64,000 nt of DNA from Gnetum montanum (Eukaryota > Streptophyta > Gnetopsida > Gnetales > Gnetaceae): NCBI GenBank assembly GCA_015680685.1, contig MNCI01001919.1:1019344-1083343 (forward strand), written 5' to 3'. Each line of letters starts with the position of its first letter. Position 1 is the stretch's first letter. A program made the position numbers and the translations under genes. This document shows positions 1-12,050 of the stretch, piece by piece. The notes beneath the pieces are model-generated. The model did no database searches and was not told the origin of the DNA. It saw only the letters and a program-made list of their open reading frames with translations.

Positions 1-475
1 CTTTTGTAGTTAATATCTATTCACCCTAAACTCCTTAAACGTGGAATGAGTAAGACTTAATCATGAGCATTTAAGTGTGACTACTTGGTAACCCAGTAGC
101 ATACCTAGGATCTATGCTTGGTGATCCTAGTAGTAGTCATGCACAAGGTCTAAGATGTGTATGGATGATTAAGGAACGAATGCTCATCGCACTTAGGCTA
201 GTTTAGATTCTCTTCTCCTATCTCCTCTTAGCTTAGTTAAAGTTATTTCCCATTACCTTCAAGAGTAGCATTAGTTAGGAACATACCATACACCTTACTT
301 TGGACTAAACCATACATGACAAAGAAATTACTAGTCTAGGTGGGAAGACAACAAACTATGATCAACGAGTAACTATCTAGATACCACAACTAGCCCGTTT
401 ACGGAGTTCGACTGGATCATTCATGAAATGCTCACATTCATATGGTTGAGTGTAGGGGTACCTTGCCACTCATCA
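1..475 (+). repeat. Element A: 5' LTR, right-hand part (Athila-type)
   Basis: This stretch matches the last half of the LTR at 25793-26669 almost base for base, including the TGGTAACCTAGTAG-type segment and the terminal GGGGTACCTTGCCACTCATCA. It ends in CA at 475 and is followed at once by a primer binding site, which fixes it as the 5' LTR of a plus-strand element. Its left half and the left target duplication lie outside the window. Confidence 0.9.
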
Positions 476-476
476 T

Positions 477-495
477 TGGCGCCATTGCCAGGGAC
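477..495 (+). promoter_or_regulatory. Element A primer binding site (tRNA-Asp type)
   Basis: TGGCGCCATTGCCAGGGAC starts one base after the LTR end. It matches the usual Athila site complementary to the 3' end of plant tRNA-Asp apart from two transitions. Confidence 0.85.
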
Positions 496-611
496 GATGC
501 TAGTTACTTAGATTAGTTACATCATACAATATCGCTATAACAAAGTATTCACAATACATCTTTTAGGAAAGAAATTTAATTTAGATTAAGTCACACACAA
601 ATTCACACACA

Positions 612-2082
612 ATGTCTCTCTCACAAGACTATGATAATGTAACAACTAGTAAGGAAATTCATTGGAGAACCAACGAATTATACGATGATGAAGATGAAGT
701 TTGGAGTACCCAATCTAATGTAGGGGTTTCCTATAAACATAAACGAAGACAACATTGTCCCAACTCATGAATGCATAACCTACCCAGTGACGATGAACCC
801 CTAATAGCCACTACAAGCTTAACGCAAATACAAGAGGCTGTTCGAATATCCTGCAGGCATCACAAAGAGAGCCATCTACCCAGGCTTGATTTAAACAACT
901 TTCCTAACTTTTTAGGAGACTTTGATTTAGATCCGCAACAACATTTACAAGTTTTCTACGATGCCTATGCATGGAACCATCTTTGCAAACACTACAATCA
1001 TTGGATGAAATTGAGGCAAAGATCAATAAGATGATGGAATGGATGCATAAAAAATGTGGAGAATATGCCAACATTATTGGGGATAGAGTTATGACAAACC
1101 AAGAAGCAGGACAAAATATCCTTAGACAATCAGAAAGAAGGGTTGAAAAAATTAAGAGCTTGACTGCCAATCATACGTATCAATGAAATGTTTGCTTGTA
1201 CCATCACCCCAAGGCCAATGTCCAATCTTGTCACATTTATAGGAGCATTGGAAAGGAGTGTTACATCTAGAGTTCATGCAGAAATATTGTGTTCAATCAT
1301 AGTGGCAACAATCCCAGTTGTGGGGGAGGCCATCCCCAAATTGGTTACACCCTTTGTACAATCTGAACCTAGGTGCTTATCAAGTTCAACATCCTGTTTC
1401 TCCAACTGGGTCAACATCCTCTATCTCACCACATTATTATCATTCTTCCCAATACTATCAACCCATATCCTCTCCAACACAACCACCACCTTGGATACCT
1501 TACACTTCTTCTCAATTTCAAAATCCTCATCCTTCACCTCCTTCTACATCAACACCAAGTGTTCCAAAAGGTATTGCGTCACCGCACCAACCCACGAATG
1601 TTACTTGTGCTGCTACTATCAGCAGCAGTGGGAATCCTCCACAACATCATAGGTGTCCCTTCTTTAGACGTGACTGTAAGAAGGGATAGCATACTTCTGA
1701 TTCCACTACACCTTCCAACCCAGCACAAGTCCAACATTGTGGTGCAACTCCCTCTTCGAACCCAATGCCTCATGTTACCTTATCAAGGCCACCACTCAAT
1801 ACTCCAATAACCATGCAGCCTAATGAATATAGCCACATGGTTAGACATGTCGATCCTTGCATACCATCTTACGGTCAAGGGTGCCATAGTGGGTCAGCCA
1901 CTCATCAATTAACTACACCCTATAACCTGCCCCACTATGCCAACTATAATCAAGTGTGTGAACCCCAATGGGGTAAGTATGATCGAGTCCCAACATTTCC
2001 AACATGCAAGGATTCCAAATTTTCATTTATTAATCCTCGCCATACTCAACCGTTTAGTTATGAGGGATACTCCCCATTCTAA
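612..2082 (+). pseudogene. gag: Element A gag, internally deleted
   Basis: This is the remnant of an Athila-type gag. It starts at the ATG at 612, reads about 52 codons to a TGA at 768-770, then continues in frame through an N-terminal segment ending in FPNFLGDFDLDPQQHLQVF, the start of the retrotransposon gag (capsid) domain. At about 970-975 the reading jumps to a linker-like region (DEIEAKINKMMEWMHKKCG). The capsid core that is present in element E (about 47300-47860) is therefore missing. From about 1190 several frames carry degraded Cys/His and Pro/Ser/Tyr-rich C-terminal gag sequence, ending with the stop near 2082. With no pol anywhere in element A, this copy could move only by borrowing proteins. 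I am sure of the family and fairly sure of the deletion. Confidence 0.75.
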
Positions 2083-2336
2083 TAACAAGTAGGATTAATA
2101 AATATTTTTCAATTCTTTAATTTTGATTTTTTTATTTTTCAGTTTTTCACTTCTCAACTTATCATCTTTTTGTCTTTTTATCTTTTTGTGAGTAATCTCA
2201 TCTACAAATAAAACACTCATGTGACTGTTGGTTGAGGTGTTGTTCTATGCTATCAAGTCTCAGGTGACTAATTATTTGAATAGCGAGCCCATAACATCCA
2301 TCCACCCATTCTATTAATAGGGGGTTCTACCTTGGG
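2083..2336 (+). other. Element A spacer after gag
   Basis: T-rich DNA with no coding potential that I can recognise. It leads from the end of element A's gag to the first base of the element G LTR. Pol would be expected here in a complete Athila element, and none is present. The five bases before the G LTR are TTGGG. Confidence 0.5.
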
Positions 2337-3828
2337 TGAAACACCACTAATTTTGGCCTAGCACTTTAAATTGAAAATGACTCAAACGCTTTCAAGCATT
2401 TAGAAGGAAAAATTTGACTAAGGCATGGAGCTCACCCCTAGCTTGCCCAAGCTAGCTTGCTCACACTATCAAGCTAGCTTGCCCTCAGCATGAGCAACTC
2501 CAACAGCTTCAAAATCAAGTCAAAACAGTCCAAATTTGAAAGTGTTAGGCTACAACATGAGTCCAGCGTGACCAACTTTCAGAGCCTCAAAACAACATCA
2601 AAATGGTCTGATTTTGAAGGGACAAGTCACCCTCAAGGTCCATTAATGATTTTTCCAAGTTTCAGCCTCTAGAACTTCAGATTTCAGCTCCAAAAATGCT
2701 CATTTTTGTCACTGACGCCCAAGTCACGCTGGTAGCGTGAGTCTAGCATGACCAACTTCTAGCAACTTCCAGAAAATTCCAGAAAATGGAAGAAAATTCT
2801 CAGCATCAGAAAACTCTAGAAAATTCTTAGCATTAGAAAATTCCAGAAAATTCTAAGCATCAGCAACTCCTAGAAAATTCCAAAAAACTCAGGGACAAAG
2901 AAGTTTCAAGCAATACGGGTTGAATTTCCCTTGTACATTTCATTGTAAATCTTTATTTGTGGGATAGTCAGGCCCTTATGGTCTAAATTAAATATAATTT
3001 CATGGGCTTGAATAACCCATAAATTGTAAAATGTGATGTACCTGGTCAAGAACATAACTTGCCGACACACATCCAACTCTCGCCAACACGCATCCAACCT
3101 GAGCACAACTGTCCATTGGATACATGTCACTAGATTCGCTTTCCTCTCATCTCCCAACCATTCATTCCATTCTTAAATTCTGTGCTCGAGCCTAGTCCAA
3201 CCCTATAAATACCTTGTCAATTCACATAAATCAAGGGGGAGGCAAAAATTGGAGAGATTGGCAATTCTGAGAGAGGACAGAACCTACAATCCTTGGGTGC
3301 TCGGCACACCTGATTGTTGGCATCCAAGCATTTCTCACATTCATCACATCACATCATCGCATCATCACGTTACATCATCCTAGGGCTAGGCATTCGACCT
3401 GCCATCTACATGCAACTACGCTTTGACCAGTGCACATCTTTTCTAAGCAATACATTATTTCTGTTTTGCCAACTAAACATTATTTCTGTTTTCTGTTTTA
3501 CGTTCTGTTTACATTTCTACTTACATTCAATTTATGTTTAGTTTATAGTTTACATTTTGTTTACACCTTACGTTCTTACATCTTACAGCTCATGGTTACA
3601 TTTTATGTGCATTTACACGTTTTAAGACAGTGTTTATGATAATCTTAGCGCTAGCCGTAGCTTACGCTTGGGGAAGTCCTTAGTTGATTTGCGTGTAGAC
3701 CATCCAAGGCACTCTGCCTTCGTTTACTTTTCCAGCTTGCCCTCGGGTGAAGGCAGGGTCAGCTGATCCAAAGATCTCTTGGTGTCTGTTTCCCTTCCAG
3801 CCTTACACTGATGATTTAGGTTAGTACA
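2337..3828 (+). repeat. Element G: 5' LTR (Tat-type)
   Basis: The LTR starts TGAAACACCAC, the same start as element C's LTR, and ends GTACA just before a primer site, giving about 1.49 kb. A TATAAATA box lies at 3204-3211. The part from about 3655 (GGGGAAGTCCTTAG...CCAAGGCAC...) aligns with the end of the C and B LTRs. It contains AAGCTAGCTTG palindromes around 2440-2480 and AGAAAATTCCAGAAAA-type repeats around 2770-2890. No matching 3' LTR is found in the window. Confidence 0.8.
3204..3211 (+). promoter_or_regulatory. TATA box in element G LTR
   Basis: TATAAATA preceded by a C-rich stretch, at the position expected of the U3/R border. The adjoining GGCAAAAATTGGAGAGATTGG resembles the start of the transcribed region in element C. 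Confidence 0.6.
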
Positions 3829-3833
3829 GTTTT

Positions 3834-3851
3834 TGGCACTAGAAGGAGGAT
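3834..3851 (+). promoter_or_regulatory. Element G primer binding site
   Basis: TGGCACTAGAAGGAGGATC follows the LTR after five bases. Elements C (TGGCGTTAGAAGGAGGGC) and B (TAGCGCTAAAAGGAGGGC) have the related site at the same place. The tRNA is not assigned here. Confidence 0.65.
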
Positions 3852-3909
3852 CTGATTTGCTATTGTTAAAACGTAGATCATGCTACCTGTCAAAACTTTT
3901 TCATCTTAT

Positions 3910-4150
3910 CCTGTGAGTCTCCTGTCCCTATTGGTCATGTTGAGCTTGTCCCTGTTGATCATGCTGAGCTTGTCCCTGTTGGTCATGCTGAGCTTGTCCT
4001 ATTGGTCACACTGAGCTTGTCCTATTGATCACTCTAAGCTTGTCCCTGTTGGTCATGCTGAGCTTGTCCCTGTTGGTCATGCTGAGCTTGTCCTATTGGT
4101 CACGCTAAGCTTGTCTTGTTGGTCATGCTATGGTTTGATCGGTTTGGTCA
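3910..4150 (+). repeat. Leader tandem repeat of element G
   Basis: About nine imperfect copies of a 24-27 bp unit built on CTGTTGGTCATGCTGAGCTT lie between primer site and gag. Elements B and C also carry tandem repeats in this leader, but with unrelated units. Confidence 0.85.
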
Positions 4151-4233
4151 TGTTGTGTTTGTGTAACGCTGGTCACGGTGCAACTACTTACAATCCAACC
4201 CCATTCATCCAGCCTAGTTTGCTCACGTTCATC

Positions 4234-6431
4234 ATGGAATCCTTCCAAATCAACCTAGTAACACTACCAATTGCTGAAACTTTGAACCTTGTGATTGCTA
4301 CAGAATCCATAACTGTCATTGAACAAGTAAACCCTCAAGGCCCTACATGCCGATTGCTTAGGATACAGGGCAAAGACCCTACCTATGCCACTATTACACC
4401 CAAATAGTACAACTTCATATGTGTCAAAATCCAAGCCAACCTACTTATCGACCGTACAGAAAGGGAAGCAAAACGAGACTATGAACTTATCTACAAGGGA
4501 GGTCGTGAGTTCGTCCCTTCAGCATTTGACATAATCCCGCTCTCTGAACACCATCATAGACTCATATCCCAACTTCTTATGGCTAGAAGTCAAGCCTTAC
4601 AGCTACCTCCCATAGAGCCTCAAGATGAAGAAGATGACTTTGCAGCCCAATCTGAACATGGAAAATCATACCATACCATTAGCCCCTATGCCCATACAAA
4701 CCCACTATTTCAACGGTTCTTGGAAGAAACAATATTTCCACCACCAACTTCCTTACGGGAAATAGCCATTCCCATCCCCATCTTCTCCAAGTCCAACATT
4801 CAAACTAATGCATCTACTTTCGTCATACCATTGCAAACACAATCCCAACAGACTAATGCAGGAATGACTTCTCAACCTCAAGTGATTGGAATGACATCGG
4901 TCATACCTACTTCCACATCCACCCATTATGTACCTCAAGTGCAAATCCAACAAACACCAATGATCACTTCACAACCTATGATTGGGCAGTGGGTCCCACC
5001 AGCTATTCAGCAAAACCCATCTACTCATTACAGTGTACAACATCCCATAATCTCAACCTCGAATGCTGTCCCACCACAACAAACAACAGTCCAACAACCT
5101 CTTTTTCCACAAATGATGCCACAATTGAGTCATTATCAATTACCATCAACCCAAATTGCCAGTCTGCCTACTGCCCAAGAATGGGCAGACACACAAAAAA
5201 TGATGCACTATTTGGTAGAGGAATTAAAACGCTTTAAAACTTTGAACAATGAGGAAGTCAAAGTACTAAATTTCTATCAAGATGACCCGATTGACCCCTC
5301 AGTTCCACCCTTAACCTTGCCAAAAGGAGTCTCGTTACCTCAGTTGACCAAGTACAATGGAGAGGGAGACCCAAATGCCCACCTAGTGACATTTCGAACC
5401 AAAAGTCTTTTGCTTCAGGCATGGCCCCATGTAATTCTGCGTGTATTTGCTATGTCCTTAATAGGAAGAGCCTTAGACTAGTACCGAGCCTTACCCTGTA
5501 GCTCTATATCTTCTTTGGAGGATTTTTTGCACTAGTTTGTCACCCATTTCAAATATAATCTAAAATCTAAAGCCACGTTAGATAGCTTGATTCAAATTAA
5601 ACAAGCGCCTTTAGAGCCAGCACAAAAATTTATCTAAAGATGGAGCGCCACCCTAAATGAACTTCATGAACCTATTCCTAAAATGTATCTGCTTACCATC
5701 CTAAAGGTAGCCGCAAATGACTTCATTAAATCAAAGCTTTACTATCTAAAACTCCGTACTTTGAGTCAGGAATTTGTACAAATTAAAGACATAGAGGAGG
5801 CAGCACAATCAAGCAATGACCCAGCTTATGTGGCCTAAAAAAACCAACATACTCACAAGTAAAACACAACCGAGGCAATGGTAGCCGCAATCACAAAAGC
5901 AACCAATTGGGGCCCAATAGCTAAGCAACCTAAAGCCCCAACTAACAAAGCTGCCAACTTTGGCGCCAACTCACCTACATTGGCAAGGGCCATCCCAAGG
6001 CCCAACTTTCAACGCAAGGACTACTCAAAGTATACACCACTACCGATGCAACCCTCTCAACTATTGGAGCAACTCTTGAAAGCTGGGCAAATCCAACACA
6101 AACACGTATCGGAGATTACCCGCCAAAAACATGATAGGTATTATGAGTTACTAAGGAACCCCACCTTAGCGTACCAAATGAGCCCTCGGTCTGACAACAT
6201 TTTAAATTGGACCAATACTATCATTGCCATCAAATGGCTGGTCACAATAAAGACAACTATCATGCCTTGCAAGATGACTTGCAGGGAATGATAAAACAAG
6301 GCCAACTAGTGATTGACACGGCAAGTCAATCCAACGCAGACGATGCCTCCTATGTCATAAACTCAATTAGCATAGGTGGAAAGCCTAAACTTGTGCAAAA
6401 GCCTTTTTTATTTGGCGTGGGTGCACACTAG
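4234..6431 (+). pseudogene. gag: Element G gag, truncated (Tat-type)
   Basis: This is a Tat-type gag collinear with element C's gag (30531-33009). It starts at the ATG at 4234. Segments in order are an N-terminal CRLLRIQGKD (matching RRSLRLQGRD in C), a Pro/Gln/Thr-rich linker (4800-5160), the capsid-like core from DDPIDPSVPPLTLPKGVSLP (5283) through about 5830, and a C-terminal stretch with STPLPMQPSQLLEQLLKAGQ-like sequence near 6030-6090. In-frame stops lie at about 4405 (TAG), 5479 (TAG in place of the Trp of LDWYRALP), 5533 (TAG), 5635 (TAA) and 5836 (TAA). The match to C ends near 6410, in the KPF-type motif, where the sequence joins minus-strand DNA of element B. No protease or pol of G is present. 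Confidence 0.85.
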
Positions 6432-6439
6432 GGACGTGA

Positions 6440-6735
6440 CGTGAACCCAGTTCAAGGTCTTGGTAGACCGTGTGCTAGTTTAGAGTCCCAGTGAACCACT
6501 ATGTTGGTTTAAGGTCCCAGCAGACTGTACATCCCAGTTTAATGTCATAGCAGACGCGCCATGCCAGTTTATAGGCATAGTGGATTAGCAATGCTCGTTT
6601 TACATCGTAGCGGATGGTGCTTGATGCTAGCGTTGCTAGTTTAACGTCGTAGCAGATGTTGCTTGATGTGGGTGTTGCTAGTTTAACGTCGTAGCAGATG
6701 TTGCTTGATGCAGGCGTTGCTTTAGATGTAGTATG
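6440..6735 (-). repeat. Element B repeats between integrase and the lost 3' LTR
   Basis: Imperfect repeats of 30-35 bp built on GCTAGTTTAACGTCGTAGCA (plus strand), which reads TAAACTAGC in the element's own direction. The best copies are at about 6610-6715. Earlier copies (GTTTAAGGTCCCAGCAGACT) are more diverged. Element C has related repeats in the same place (44220-44720). Confidence 0.75.
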
Positions 6736-6739
6736 GCTT

Positions 6740-9700
6740 GAGGTACAAGTGATTCACCAGGTTGGTGAACTCGTTGTTGTCCATGTCCGCCAGTTTGAAG
6801 GCTCCATTCCCAAAGGCTTTGGTGACCATGTAAGGGCCTTCCCAGTTGGCTGAGAATTTGCTCACATGCTCACGGATGGCCTTGAGGATGAGGTCTCCCT
6901 TTTGTACTGGCCGTCGATGCAGGTCTACACAGTGCTTTTGCTATTGCTTGCTCTAGTATCACTCTATGCAACTCAGTGTCTACGTGCGCTCCTCCTCCAT
7001 TGAGTCGAGGTCGATGGTTCGCGACTTGTTATTCTGGGCTTCACTCACGACATCTGCAAGGATCATCTAGAGTGATGGTACCTGCAACTCAAGAGGAAAT
7101 ACAGCTTTAGATCCGTAAACAAGGCTGTAAGGATTCTTACTTGTTGTAGTTTTACACGTCGTTCTATAGGCCCAGAGAACGTAGTGGATTTGCTCGTGCC
7201 ACTGTCTCTTGCTGTTACCAAGCATTTGCTTCAGCAAGTTGATGATGGACTTATTTGTAGCCTTCGCCTGCCCATTTGCCTACGAATAATACGGAGAGGA
7301 AAATGATTGCTTAATGCCTAGATTGCTATAGAAGGTTCGGGTTTCTGTACTACTAAATTGTGGCCCATTGTCAGTCATAATAGTCATTGGAAGTCCAAAC
7401 CTTATTACAATGTTATCGAGGATGAAATGGCAAATCTACTGAGACGTTGTCTTTCTCAAGGGAATAGCTTCCACCCACTTAGTAAAATACTTAGTGGCGG
7501 TGCTAATAAAGCTATGTCCTGCAGAGGACTTAGGCATGATGGATCGTATGAGGTCTAGTCCCAATCGTTGGAAAGGCCATGTGATTTACGTTATGTGCAA
7601 GTCTATAGGTGAGACGTGTATGAGATTTGCATATCTTTGGCATGTGTCACATGTCTTGACCTTCGACAGGCAGTCGTGCTCCATGTAGGGCCAATAGTAT
7701 CTTAGGCGTTTGATTTTTGTAGCCATAGCCCTAGGTGCTATGTGACCGCCGCATAGCCCTTTATGCACTTCATTAACTACCTTTTGCTCCTGCTTCCCAC
7801 CCATGCATGCCAGCAATATCCCATCGTAAGAACGTCAGCACAGGACATCATTTCCCATGAGCGTATATTGCCGGGCACACTTTTGGATTGCATCTCTATG
7901 AGCATATGTCAGTCCACTTGGGGGTTCGCCATGTTGTAGGTAGTCTTTAATGTTGGCATACCACTCCTGGGTATTCGCAACACTAACAGAGGCCACGTGT
8001 CCTGCCTGAGTGATAGGCTTGGTACATTTGTCAATCGAAGTTGGCAGACTCACAAACGAGTGTGGTGGAATGTTTAATGCAAGGGTTACTAAGGCATCTG
8101 CCATGGTGTTTTCGTTGCGTGGCACGTGTTGTACATTAGTGGTTGCAAATTGCTTAAGCAAGTTTTTTGCTAGGTCGTAGTAGGGTTGTAGGTGCATAGC
8201 TTTGTAGGCGTAGACCTTGGTGATTTGATTCACAACTAGTTGTGAGTCACCGCAGATTGCCAAGTGTTGTATGCATAGCGTTTGGGCAGCAGAGAGGCCT
8301 CTGAGTAGCCCCTCATACTTTGCAACATTGTTGGTGCATGGGAACGTAAAACAATAAGAAAACAGGTGCATTTCCCTAGAGGGGAATGAAATGATGGCGG
8401 CTACACTACCTCCTCGCGTAGTTGAAGTGCTCTTGAAGTGTAGAGTAGCTTCCAGGTGTGAAGGGACGATATTGACAATGCCAATGTGTTCATCTGGGAA
8501 TTCGGGATCTATGGTCGCATGGTCATCGATGGGCGATGCCGTGAGCCGCGTTGCTATGGCTTGACCCTTGGTTGACGATTGGCTCACATAGTGTAGGTCG
8601 AACTCCATAGTTATTGCTTTCCATTGGGCTATCTTGCTGCTTTCATACAGGTTGTTAGTGATGGATCAGAGTATGTTGCTTTTGCAAATGATGATCGTGC
8701 TGTAGAATAGGTAGTGCCTCCACTTTTTTAGTGCGAACACTAAGGCAAGGCAATTCCTCTCCACTTCGTTGTATTTCACCTCATGCGCTATTAGTGCATG
8801 ACTCAGGTAGTACACTGGTATCTCAGACTCATCGTCCCATTTTTGACATAGCAGTGCCGCGATATATGTGTCGGAGGTGGCAAGGTATATGAAGAAAGGC
8901 TTGTCCCTTTGTGGCAGGTGCATCGTCGGGAGGTGCGAGAGCTCTTTCTTCAAGTCATCAAAGGCTTGTTGACACTGGGTTGTCCATTTGAAGTCAACCC
9001 CCTTCTTTAGAAGATGTTGCATGGGGTGTAACTTATTGATCAACTTTGCTATAAACCTTCGAATAAACTATACCCTACCCTGCAACCCACATAGCTCTTT
9101 GAGGTTTGTACGAGGTGCCAGGTTGACGATGGCCTTGACTTTGTCAGGGTCCACCCTTATTCTAGCCTCCGATACTACGAATCCTAACATGCGTTCGGTT
9201 TTCACACTGAAGAAACACTTCTTAGGATTAAGGCATAAGTCATGCGTTTGGCAACACTTGAGGACTACTCCTAGATCACATGGATGATTAGCTACCTCTT
9301 TGGACTTGACCGCTATATCGTCCACGTAGTCATTTAGTATTTCTAGGATATAATCCTTGAAGATGTAAGTCATGGCTCGTTGGTAGGTTGCTCTAGCGTT
9401 ATTGAGCCCAAAAGGCATCATGGTGTAACAGAATGTCCCCCATGGGGTTATGAATATTGTCGTTAGCTGATGCTCTGGGTTGATGCAAATTTGGTTGTAA
9501 CCTGAAAAGCCATCCATGAAGGATAATAGAGCGTGACCAGTCGTAGTGTCAATTAGTTAATCAATGCTAGGAAGTGGGAAGTCATCTTTGATCATCGCTT
9601 TGTTTAGATCCCAGAAGTCTATGCAGATTCGTATGCCTCCCATTTTCTTGGAAACTATGACGATGTTGGATACCTATTCCGAATAGTCAACTGTGTGGAT

Positions 9701-10199
9701 GAAACCAGCTTGGTATAGCTTGGTGATTTCATCCCTCACAGCTAGCGTGATTTTTGGTTTGACTTTGCGAGCCTTTTGCTTGACTGCCTTCACATGCAGG
9801 TCTAGGACAATGTTGTGCTGTATCAACCGCAAGTCTAAGCCTAGCATGTCACTGTAGGAGCATGCGAAGACTTTGATGTTGTTTTGCAAAATTTTGGCTA
9901 TACTTTCATGAGTTTGTGCATCTAGGAGGGAGCTAAGCTTTAATGTTTTTACCTCCCCCTTGTGTGTGGTCATAGGTGTCTCGACGAGAGGGTCCTCAAT
10001 TACATCCTTGGCCTCCAAATCTAGGGTTCGGACTAGATGCTCGGGCCAATCTAGGGATGCCCCTAAAGACGCTATGATGCAAGTTGTGGTTGACCCCCAG
10101 TCGATTAGGTCTGGGTTCAATTGTCTCATGAGCTTGCCATGTGGACTTGCTAGGGCTAAAGTTGCGAAGAGATCACGATGGATTTCCATTTCTATGTAA
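6740..10199 (-). pseudogene. pol: Element B pol: RT, RNase H, archaeal-type RNase H, integrase
   Basis: Reading leftward: an N-terminal segment with TLDLEAKDVIEDP (about 10030) and KQKARKVKPKI (9770); reverse transcriptase with FMDGFSGYNQI (about 9510), TPWGTFCYTMMPFGL (9440) and an intact YVDD (about 9320); RNase H (9043-8666); archaeal-type RNase H with CTNNVAKYEGLLRGL and GDSQLVVNQ (8340-8210); then integrase with the HHCC finger (7770-7600) and core. Integrase keeps GLDLI and TDNGPQF but has NGQAK where the family has NGQAE, so the catalytic Glu is Lys. Stops include TAG after VDYSE (9673), one in RNase H, one before the integrase finger and several in the core. A minus-strand TTTTTATAG at about 10200 could be the splice acceptor that starts this module. 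Confidence 0.9.
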
Positions 10200-10299
10200 C
10201 CTATAAAAAGATGAGATAAAAGCTTGGTTGAGAGGCACCTGTTGGTAGCAATCTTGTGTAGTGAAAATTTACGAAGTAATGCCGAAATGCATGATGTAA

Positions 10300-10610
10300 A
10301 AATTAAAATTTTTACTAGTTTAAAGTCATGGCGGACTGTTATGTCATGGAGATGCAAAGCTACCAAAATAGGAAATGTAAAATTGTCGGTGCAAAAATGT
10401 GAGATTGCTAGTTTAGTGTCATTGTGGACTGCGAACGTATATCAGATTGAAACATGCTAGTTTTAGGATCTTTTCGGACTATTAACGAGAATGCGACGCT
10501 ATGCTAAAAAGAGATATGCTAGTTTAAGGTCTTTTCAGATCGGTGAAAGCGTGACTATGCTACGGTTGCTAGTTTAAGGTCTTTTTGGACTATGATAATC
10601 GGAAATGTAT
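10300..10610 (-). repeat. Element B repeats between RT and the antisense gene
   Basis: Four to five imperfect copies of GCTAGTTTAAGGTCTTTTCG (plus strand) spaced 55-70 bp. In the element's direction the core is TAAACTAGC. They correspond in position to the 30-bp array at 40090-40620 in element C. Confidence 0.7.
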
Positions 10611-11576
10611 TATTTTTTCATTTTTTTCAGGAAAGCAAAGCATGTCAAGGTTTTAATGCTAACAGTGTTATGATGTCGTGGTGAGCATGCTACACTGTAC
10701 GGAACGCTTCACATTAAATGGAGAGAGAGGGTGGCAAGTTTTCCCTTTTTCACCGTTATGGCCATAAATAGGGATTAGACCCTGGTAAATTTGCCATTTT
10801 CACTATAAGAGCACAGAGCTCATATCCGGAGCGCAAGGTGATTTTGAGAGCGTAGAGCGATTGTGCTAGTTGTGAGCAAAGCGGCTTTTTGCACAGTGAC
10901 GAGAAAAGGTCTGTAAGTAAGGTAATGGCCCCAAAGAAGGGATGCATGAATTTGGTGCTGGCGAAGGTCGAAGAGGTGAAGCAAACCCTAGGGCAAGTGA
11001 CGCAAGTGCGCGTTGCGGCGCGGAAGGACACGCCGCTGACCCGGTAGGCTGCTGTGTTTCCTCTATCTTTTCGTGATTCTGTTATCGTTTCATCTTTGCT
11101 TCTGTTGTTTTTTGCTCTTGTTTTGCATCCTAGCCTTAATTTTTTATGTTCTCTGTCATTGTGCTATTTTGGCCTCTGCATCGCCTCTATTGTCGTTTCG
11201 GTTGCGGTGGATGCACAAATGCTACGCCGTTGTTGCATGCAAGGTTGTTTAAACTGCCATCGTCACGGTTATCATAGCCGCAGGGGTTCACACAGTTTAT
11301 GTCACTTGCACTTTGAATGGCATGGCATAGGACCTTTGGGAAGGTTGGGCCATGCGTGGTGTGAGAGTTTGACACGTGTTTGATTAGGCGTATTGCTAAT
11401 CACCTTGTTAGGGTTAATTGCTTTGTTGCTATGCTAGGCTATTTTTGTTATGCTACTACTTTCATGTTCTTACTACATTATGTGTGGAAAGGGTTATTCT
11501 ACACTGTATGTATGAACCGCTAGGTATTGCTATGTTGTGTGCATATTGCTCTTAGATATGATGCTAACACTCGCAG

Positions 11577-12050
11577 GTTGCATTGTGCATGGTGGGGATA
11601 AGGCCAATCCTGATTGTTTTAGAGATCAGAGGGGTCCTATGTCATGTGAGCAGACCTATGGACAACACTCCTCCTCCCCAGATACGTATGGGAGAGTGAG
11701 GGATCTGGTTCAGGAAAGGGGCACGGGACTTCCTACAGTTCCTCCTAGACCACTTCAGTGTGATCGTTTGGTCCTCCCTGGAGGAGGAGAAGGCATTCGG
11801 CATAATAGAAGCCATGTTGCCTAGGGCAAGTTAGGGCATTCTGAGATTTTTTACCGATGGGGCAATCATGAGTAGGCAGGGAGAAGGATCCAGCCAATGC
11901 TTAGTAGGGTTAAGGCATTTAGCCTGGATCTGAGACATGCTTGAATACAACTGCTACCACCATTTCAACATGTTGTTCCTCGCACGTTACATGGCGACGT
12001 GCTTTCAGAACCCATAGGGGACTGTCTATTGTGCTGGTGGATGAGTTTTG
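11577..12050 (+). pseudogene. Antisense gene exon 2 of B: FCP1/NIF-like (HAD) domain
   Basis: In the frame beginning GTT at 11577 the product reads ILIVLEIRGVLCHV, then GIWFRKGARDFLQFLLDHF, SVIVWSSL and, about 90 codons on, LFLARYMATCFQNP. The order hydrophobic strand-LE.RGVL, ARDFL..LLDHFSVIVWSS, then a late NP motif is the order of motifs in plant FCP1/NLI-interacting-factor phosphatases as I know them. The first catalytic Asp of the DxDx(T/V) motif is Glu here, and the second is Arg, so the domain is unlikely to be an active phosphatase. Stops at 11697 (TGA), about 11829 (TAG), 11932 (TGA) and 12015 (TAG) interrupt it. Family assignment is from memory of the motifs, not from a search. Confidence 0.5.
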
